From Phaeotremella fagi (Eukaryota > Basidiomycota > Tremellomycetes > Tremellales > Phaeotremellaceae): 64,000 nucleotides of DNA. The stretch lies in assembly GCA_001599715.1 (NCBI GenBank), contig BCHU01000015.1, positions 186,001-250,000 of the forward strand. Direction: 5' to 3'. Below, piece by piece: positions 57,565 to 64,000 of this stretch. The position numbers were made by a program, and so were the translations under genes. Below the pieces are notes generated by a model. The model had not been told where the DNA came from, searched no databases, and was given only the letters and a program-made list of their open reading frames with translations. How positions within the stretch are numbered: the first letter of the stretch is position 1; each line of letters starts with the position of its first letter.

Positions 57565-59652
57565 TCAGAATCGTCGAACACGTTCACGTTCCCGTTTCTT
57601 GTATCCAGACCACCCTCCACCAGAATAAGAATCTGAACCAGATCCAGATCCAGAACTAGCTATACCAGTCGGCATCCCGAATCGTGAACTACAACTCATA
57701 GCACAGCTAATGAATGGATCCTGAATCGAAACGCCTGAATCAGCAACGACAGCTGTGGAAGTAACGGTCTATTTGATATCATGTAAGCTTATTCAGTCTT
57801 TGATAAAGTGTGGAGCATAAGCTTACAGCAGTTGAGACTTCAGTTTGAGTCTGATATACACGAATCAGCGGACGTTTGAATGGAATAGAGAGGAACGCTT
57901 ACAGCTGTCGAAACGACTTCTTTGGTATTAGTGACAGTTTGAGTTTCGAGGTTGGTGACCTGACTCAATTCTGTCGTGGTGACTTTTTCAGTGGCGGTGG
58001 AGACGTTTTCAACGGTTTTAGTTTGGATTTCGGTCTAGATAACAGTGAGACAAAATAAATATTGAACCTGATTGAAAATGATTTCAAAGCCTTACCTCAG
58101 TGTTGACCATCGTTCGCAGTTCCGTGACTTGTTGTAATTGAGTTCTGGTTTGTGTTAGAGTATCGATCTCAGTCCTACGGTAGTTTGATTAGACCACGTC
58201 AGACGGAAAAGAAGAGGTGATATTGACATACTTGGTATCAACCTCTGTTGCAGTTTTGGTATCAGTTTCAAAGCGAGTGACTTGAATAGTCGTCGGAACA
58301 ACTTTTGTCTAATTCACTTTGTTAAGCATACGTTACATCAACAAAGAAATGGGATACTTACACTGGTTTGAGTTATTGTTTCCGTACGAGTTGAAATGAT
58401 AGTCGTTGGAACTGTAACCTTTGAGATCAATGTTGAAGTTTCTGTCATTGTTTTGAACGAGGTCATGAATTGAGTTGAGGTTTCGTGCATGGTCAGTGTA
58501 GTTGGTACAGTGACTGTTGAGGTTACTATCCTGTGCATGAAGTATCAGTACGGTATATATCTTCTTTGATGAAATGGGTAAACTCACTGTGTGGCTGTTA
58601 CATCTTTAGTTGCTGTGACTGTATCGATTTCAGTTTTCGATTGAACATCGGTCCTAATCATCACTTTGTTAGTAGATGTCAATGTGAACTTCGAAGGGAA
58701 GTGATTTACTTGAATTGAGTCATGAAAACTGTAGTTGGGATTGTCTGAGTACTGATTCAAATTATCAGTATACTAATTTGGGAGTGGTGATGAGTATCAC
58801 ATACACGGTCGCACTTTTAATAATCGTCGTTGGAGATACCGAAGTTTCCGTTCGAGTTCTAAGTAAGTAGATCGATCAGTGTCAATCATCCCATCTAGTA
58901 AAAGTGGATTTACTCGAAACAAGTTTCAGTTGATAGATTTGGTCAGTTCATTTCTTCCACTCCAAACTTATAGTCAGATAACTTACAAGTCCGAAATTCA
59001 GTCGATGGATAACATTCATCAATAATCTTCGAAGTAACATGTTCTGCACCACTTATCAGTTCAACCGTTCCAACAGACCATTAAAACCCAACCCAATCCA
59101 GACCCACCTTGAATGATGGTAGTCTCAAAACAACCTAGAGTAGTTTGAAACCATTCCAACGGTGTACAATAACCCCGATAATCTTTCATCCAACCATAAC
59201 CGCAGTTCATCGATGAATAACCCCAAGATTGGACAGCAGGATAATAAGATTGTTGCCTAATAGCCACAAACAATCGTTGGAATTAAATCACAACCAGTGG
59301 GAGATGGATGGACCTACCATTCAGTCGACATTACCCAACCACAACCCCATTCACCGCATCCGTCGTTACCCTGCGAAACGAATGGTGCACCAGCAACAAC
59401 TGGGGTTGGCATGATGAAAGTTGGTGCGGGTGTTATGGTGCTGGCACTTGAAGCTTGGTTTGAACTGGGAGAAACCGGTGTTGGAGTTGGTGAAGATACT
59501 GTTCCACCGAATTCACCAATTGTCGGTGGGGAAGGTGAAGCTGTAGCTGTAGTCGTTGCTAGCGATGGTCCATTAGATATAAGTCCGAGGACGACTTGGG
59601 CGTCGATCCTTGTTAATTGGACTAGTAACCCGAATAACAATATCGCTAGCAT
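57565..59652 (-). CDS. Thr/Val-rich secreted protein with Cys-rich N-terminal domain
   Basis: Start 59652 with a signal peptide (MLAILLFGLLVQLTRIDAQ). A Ser/Thr/Pro linker (SPTPTPVSPSSNQASSAST) is followed by two Cys/Trp-rich exons (DGCGEWGCGW; SWGYSSMNCGYGWMKDYRG; CTPLEWFQTTLGCFETT; DECYPSTEFRT). Then about nine short exons code modules such as TVTSTVTVPTTLTMHETST, TMTETSTLIS, TVENVSTATEKVTTTELSQV. The terminal exon (SCAMSCSSRFGMPTG, then Ser/Gly and a basic RERERVRRF end) has no GPI tail. About 560 residues. Probably a heavily O-glycosylated wall or extracellular protein. Exon borders in the Thr-rich part are approximate. Confidence 0.7.
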
Positions 59653-60234
59653 TTTGATTGTTTTGAGGTGTTTTGATTAGAAATTAGATTTAATTGACGA
59701 AACTTGATGAGATGTTAGATTATTAGAAAGAAAGTAAAAAGAAAAATACTAGTCAATAGTTATGAAGAGATCGACTACAAGTCGATTTAACACCTTCGAG
59801 GCTTATAAAGAAAAACTAAGAAAAAAGAATGAAAGAACCGTCGAGGTTAATTATATAATGATTAAAAAGAAGAGAAGGGATTGTTGAGTGAGAAGAGGAG
59901 ATGAATGAGTTAAATTCAATTCATGGTCAGTTTTGTACAGCCTTGCTAGAAATCATAGTTTCCATCAGTAAACGATCTTAGGGTCAAGGGACTGTCGTCT
60001 GGTTGTGGTTGTGGTCGTCTTGACGAAACGGTCTGTGAGGTTTTCTTGAACAGCACGACGGAATGCGTTTTTTTTAATTTAAGACTCGGTGCGTGGTGAC
60101 TTGGATACGGTAACGGTAACTCAACGACGGTTTTTGAGTTGGTAGCAGGTACAGTAACGAGGGTTGATGACCGATGATGCTGTGTTAGTAATAACCTCCC
60201 AAGTGATTTCATTTCAATACATGGACGCATGTAT
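59653..60234. other. Intergenic region
   Basis: Promoter of the Thr-rich gene and 3' flank of NDUFA2. A minus ORF (59946-60245) overlaps the last exon of NDUFA2 in another frame and shows no domain. Confidence 0.35.
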
Positions 60235-60809
60235 CTATTTACCAACAGTTTGTTGATTGAGTAAAGCTGTTAATGCTGATCCAACATCTTTCTCCGATAA
60301 GTTCGATAAAGGTGTTTGGGATTCTACACCTCGTTCTGTGGGTTCAGATAGATCAGTATGAGTCTATGTTTGGGTGAAAGTGATGGTGATGATGGTTATG
60401 GATGATAGAATTTGGTAGCGGTCTTAGATGAAAAATTGACGGAAACCCACCAAATCTAACGAAAGCTCTGGGTTCAACACCGCTAGCCTCCCTGATCAAA
60501 ACTTTTAAATCCGGATGAGAAGATTTGATAGATGGATAAGTGGATTGAATGAATTGACTAGACGTGACAAAGAAATAAAATCAGTATGCTACATATATAT
60601 GGGTGAAATCAAGGATGAAACGGAAACGGAAATCGTTCTAATCTCTTTTGTACTTTTTCTCCATTGTTCTCATGAACAATAAGAGTTTACATTGTGAGAC
60701 AACATGATGGATATTCTTTGACTCACCGGACACCTTGTGAATGTTTCGAGGTTTGACAGAGATGGAATCGGATTTCTTTGACGGCAGTTGGGATTTGTTT
60801 GAATGACAT
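60235..60809 (-). CDS. NADH dehydrogenase (complex I) subunit NDUFA2/B8
   Basis: Accessory subunit of mitochondrial complex I with a thioredoxin-like fold. Three exons: MSFKQIPTAVKEIRFHLCQ to GVR, then FIQSTYPSIKSSHPDLKVLI and REASGVEPRAFVRF, then ERGVESQTPLSNLSEKDVG to the stop. The starting block IRFHLCQTS, the NPDLP-type IREASGV-P stretch and the ERG...LS...V end are diagnostic. About 95-100 residues; stop TAG at 60235-60237. Introns around 60725 (gtgagtc) and 60460 (gtgggt, acceptor cccacag at about 60340). A TTGTGGCAT word lies at 61007-61015, 200 bases upstream. Confidence 0.9.
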
Positions 60810-61178
60810 TGTGGTTGTGTTTTGGTTCTTTTCGGGTTTCTGGTGATTGGTTCTCTTTTGGATTTATTGAGTCAATTCTGGACCGTTATCAATAGGACGG
60901 ATTGTTGGTTGAATAATGAAAATTATGTTAATTGTTAAAGTTGAATTCAAGGTTGATTTGTGGGTTGGTTCATTATGATTTTTAAGGGACAAACAGAGAC
61001 GACTTTTTGTGGCATTCCACCACCGGACCAGATTTCAAGGTGACTACGATACATTAACCAATCATTAAGCAATATCTACAAAGAACACATAACACGATAC
61101 AAACTACCAGAGTACTAAACACCAACGTCTCAAGAATATATAAACATACACATCAATATCTAAATCCCTTCTGGTGGA
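60810..61178. promoter_or_regulatory. NDUFA2 promoter / securin 3' flank
   Basis: Contains TTGTGGCAT at 61007-61015 (reverse of ATGCCACAA). No gene. Confidence 0.4.
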
Positions 61179-62525
61179 TCAAAAATTCAATTCCAACGTC
61201 TCCTCGTCCATCCCGAATCCGATATCCATATCCATATCCAAACCCGAACTGAAGTTACTGTTGCTGCCAACCAGTACAGTCTGTTCTTTTACTGGTCCAT
61301 CAGCTTTGAAGACAGTTTTCGCCTTGTTGATGATACCAACCGGTGCTCGAGGTTTGGACTGTAACACTTGTCTTGGGTTTGGTAGTGTTGTCGGTCGATT
61401 CATAGGTTTCGCTATGATTTTAGTAGGGAGTTTTGGGTTTCTGATATTGGTTGTCGGTTGTAATGGTTTTCGTATTTTCGATGGGACACCAATTGATGTT
61501 GCGGGTTTAGCTATAGCAGCTGACTTTCTAAACATCGGTTCGTCGATATCTCGTTCGTCTACGACTCGTCAGCTCTGTACTTGGTAGAATCAGCTCACCT
61601 GCAATCCTGGCTTTGGATTCTGTCATTTGTAGCTCCATTTCCGGCATTTCTTCTACTGTCTCATCGAACGGACGCCATAATGGTGGGAACTGAATCAGAT
61701 CTTTGGCGATTTGGTTGACGTCAGGAAGTGGACACGAGGGCTCGAAAGGGATATCTAAGTCAATACCGTTAGCTCTATTCCATAAGCTAAACACCAAAAC
61801 TGACCTTTCAATTTAGGCGGCATATATTCAATTTCATTCTCACTATCCTCCCCCTCTTCCGTCAATTCCTTCAACCCACCACCACTAGAAATCAAATTCA
61901 ATCTCAACTCATCCAACCCTTCAGAAATACTTTCCAAACTCTCCCCTTCATCCCATCGTTCCGGTGCTGGCGTCTGAAAGCCATGTAGCGCATTGTTTGG
62001 AGTTAACGATTGTTTGGATCGTTTACGGATTCTACTTGCTGATGGAATGGGTGCTGGGGTTGGAGCGAGGGATTTGGGTGGTGGGGCGGGCGTACGTAAG
62101 GTGTTATTTGGTTTTAAAATTAATTTGCCGTGTGGGGTTTTGAGGTTTGAGATGGATTTAGATGGTTGAATGGTTGATTGGGAGGTTGATTGAAATAATC
62201 GTTTCGGTGCTGGTGTACATCAATCAACATACACATTCAACTTAATGTAAAACGAAAACCTACCAATCTCATCACCATCTTTACCATTCCCCTTCCCACC
62301 CTCTCCTAAAGATAACGGTAAATTCCTATCCCTAATCCCAGTCCCAGGAGCCAATCCACCTAATTTGACACCAGTAACCGCTGATTTCAGAGGACCAGCT
62401 CTAGAAGGAGTTTTCGTTGGTAGACCGTTAGCATGGGAGTTTTCTTTATCTACGTTCTTGCGTCCTGTTGTTTGAGTGTTGTATATTCTGTGTAGAGGTT
62501 GAGTTCTTGGACGTTGAGCGAACAT
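61179..62525 (-). CDS. Securin candidate (Cut2/Pds1-like)
   Basis: Inhibitor of separase, degraded by the APC/C at anaphase onset, if correct. Start 62525 (MFAQRPRTQPLHRIYN). A KEN box lies at residues 27-29 (NVDKENS). The N-terminus is basic, Pro/Thr-rich (LPTKTPSRAGPLKSAV). Later exons have a Pro/Ser/Lys linker with ASRIRKRSKQSL, and ENEIEYMPPKLK, which matches the EDIEYMPP segment of S. pombe Cut2. Then IPFEPSCPLPDVNQIAKDL and a basic C-terminal exon (PTKIIAKPMNRPTTLP, RAPVGIINKAKTVFK) ending in DEETLELNF. The protein is unstructured, as expected. A typical D-box is not clear. Divergent from NAC-beta. Confidence 0.62.
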
Positions 62526-62957
62526 GTTGGGTGGGGGGTGGTGGTGTGAGGTTGTAGATAGTTAGATGGTGTCAACAAAAGACAGTCGCCTCAGAAGTGA
62601 GCCCCAAGTGCCACATTGATATAACGCCGAAATTGACCCCGTTGACGAAACCCAGAGCTCAGTAACGCAACTCGTGGTGAGTGGTGGTGGTAGAAGAATT
62701 AGATTAGATCTTATAGTTATATTTTAACATATTACTTATCAATAACTACACGAGATCCATGTAAGTACTTCGTCAGTTCAAACCTCTATAAGTGCGCAGG
62801 AGGGCACCCACTCTGTCCAGAGAATGTAGCTGACCCAACCTTTTCTTCTCTTGCTCCTTTCTTCAACTTCAATCCTATAATTCGTTCAATCAAACCCAAA
62901 CAGATCTACCCTCGTTTAGTTGATACCCCAAAAACACAAAACTTACAATTAATCATC
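62526..62957. promoter_or_regulatory. Divergent promoter of securin candidate and NAC-beta
   Basis: 432 bases with TGCCACATT at 62609-62617. No other element recognised. Confidence 0.45.
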
Positions 62958-64000
62958 ATGGATAAGGAGAAGATCGCAAAGCTTCAAGCTCAAGTCCGTA
63001 TTGGTAAGTTTGGTTTCGGTTTGATGTTAAATTGTTATATGGAGAAAATGGGGTTTTTGGGACAAGAATGAAAGATGATCTACATGGAACGATTATGGAA
63101 ACAGTATATCAGACGTGAAAACGAACGAAGGAATCCATCTCCACAACCTTCCAATATCCATTGAAAACAGCCATAACTAACCTAAACCCAACATTATAGG
63201 CGGAAAGGGTACACCAAGAAGAAAACAAGTCAAGAAATCAGTAACCTCATCTCAAGGTGATGATCGTAAACTTCAAGCTGCTTTGAAGAAATTGGGTGTT
63301 ACCCCTTTGGCTGGTGTTGAGGAAGTTAACATGTTCAAGGAGGATGGAAATGTTTTGCACTTTAACGCTCCTAAAGGTGAGTTGTGGTTTGGGCTTGGGT
63401 TTTAGTCTGGGTTGGGTTTGGTTTGGTTTTTCAGTCGGAGATGATGGTCATGAGAGGGAAGTGTGTACGACTAGTGGCTTATGTCGAGTCTATTTGGAAA
63501 ATTCAGGAAAGAGAAGCATTTTCATCATTGGAAGCTTGGGTCATTTTTATGTTGGACTCTCGGACTCTTTCGTTTCATGGAACAACCTACCGCTTATTAT
63601 TATCTCCTAATCCTATTCCTTGACCGTACCCTACCCAACCCAATCCAATACCTCGCCCCTTACCTCATTTCTCCTAATAACCTATACAACCCACTAACCC
63701 AAACCCACAGTCCACGGTGCCCTCCCTTCAAACACCCTCGCAGTCTACGGTTCCGGTCAAACCAAAGAACTCACCGAACTAGTTCCAGGAATCCTCAACC
63801 AACTAGGACCAGATTCATTAGCCAACCTCCGAAGACTCGCTGAATCCTATCAATCAATGACAGCGCGTCAAGCAGCTGCCGCTGCCGCTGCCGGTGGTGC
63901 AGGTGTCGGATCTGGTGATAAAGAAGGTGAAGTTGGGGAGGACGATGAGATCCCTGATTTAGTTGAGAACTTTGAAGAGGCTGAGGAGAAACCTTCTGGT
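62958..64000 (+). CDS. EGD1: Nascent polypeptide-associated complex subunit beta (BTF3/EGD1), cut by window edge
   Basis: Ribosome-bound chaperone subunit that shields emerging chains. ATG at 62958 ([16 protein letters not shown]), intron after RIG, then [56 protein letters not shown], and after a long intron [60 protein letters not shown] and [19 protein letters not shown], running to the end of the window with no stop. The blocks are diagnostic of the NAC domain. An alternative first intron-free reading is excluded by the stop after RIG. Only the last few residues are likely to be missing. Confidence 0.96.

Noticed and set aside
59946..60245. 99-residue minus ORF downstream of NDUFA2
   Set aside because: It overlaps the NDUFA2 last exon in another frame, has no recognisable domain and looks like chance open frame.
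1..64000. tRNA, rRNA, CRISPR or transposon remnants
   Set aside because: I found no cloverleaf, rRNA stretch, array of spacers, terminal repeats or transposase/reverse transcriptase motifs that I could support by eye; a tRNAscan or repeat search would be decisive.

Overview
The window comes from a basidiomycete yeast of the Tremellales, most probably the Kwoniella/Cryptococcus group. This is inferred from style: moderate GC, many short introns (about 37-80 nt) with GTRAGT-like donors, short intergenic gaps, and recognisable fungal proteins (BTF3, eIF1A, NDUFA2, Hikeshi/OPI10, Maa-type acetyltransferase, CaMK, Zn2Cys6 factor). Exon joins were made by eye from frame continuity and splice consensus. 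No species can be named from sequence alone.

Left part (1-6.3 kb): the 5' part of a phytanoyl-CoA-dioxygenase-like gene, then two multi-exon MFS transporters (lactose-permease-like and phosphate/glycerophosphoinositol-like). 6.7-22 kb is an accessory region on the minus strand. It holds seven tandem or near-tandem paralogs of an F-box-like family that ends in C-x-[AG]-C-G, interrupted by an MDR oxidoreductase and a GPI-anchored secreted protein broken by an in-frame TAG. 22.8-28.2 kb holds a long basic disordered protein, a two-TM protein resembling fungal SLATT proteins, and a divergent acidic F-box-like relative.

28.5-50.7 kb is mostly core or metabolic: a large mitochondrial-type PPR protein; a RING protein with SUMO-interaction-like motifs; eIF1A; a sugar O-acetyltransferase; a sugar transporter with an apparent one-base frameshift; a nitrilase divergent from a Zn2Cys6 regulator, with a 20-bp imperfect palindrome between them; a CaM-kinase; a DUF1349 protein; an FMO; and Hikeshi/OPI10. 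51-57 kb is a second lineage-specific array of small intracellular proteins, in which one copy is intact, one is frameshifted and one has a stop codon. 57.5-64 kb has a Thr-rich secreted protein, NDUFA2 of complex I, a securin candidate, and NAC-beta running off the right edge.

Most notable: (i) the seven F-box-like paralogs share a last phase-1 intron that leaves only the final few codons in the last exon; (ii) both arrays keep duplicated 3' flanks, which shows recent tandem duplication; (iii) several genes look broken (nonsense codon, frameshifts), consistent with birth-and-death evolution or with assembly errors; (iv) promoters of several core genes share a TGCCACA-type word.
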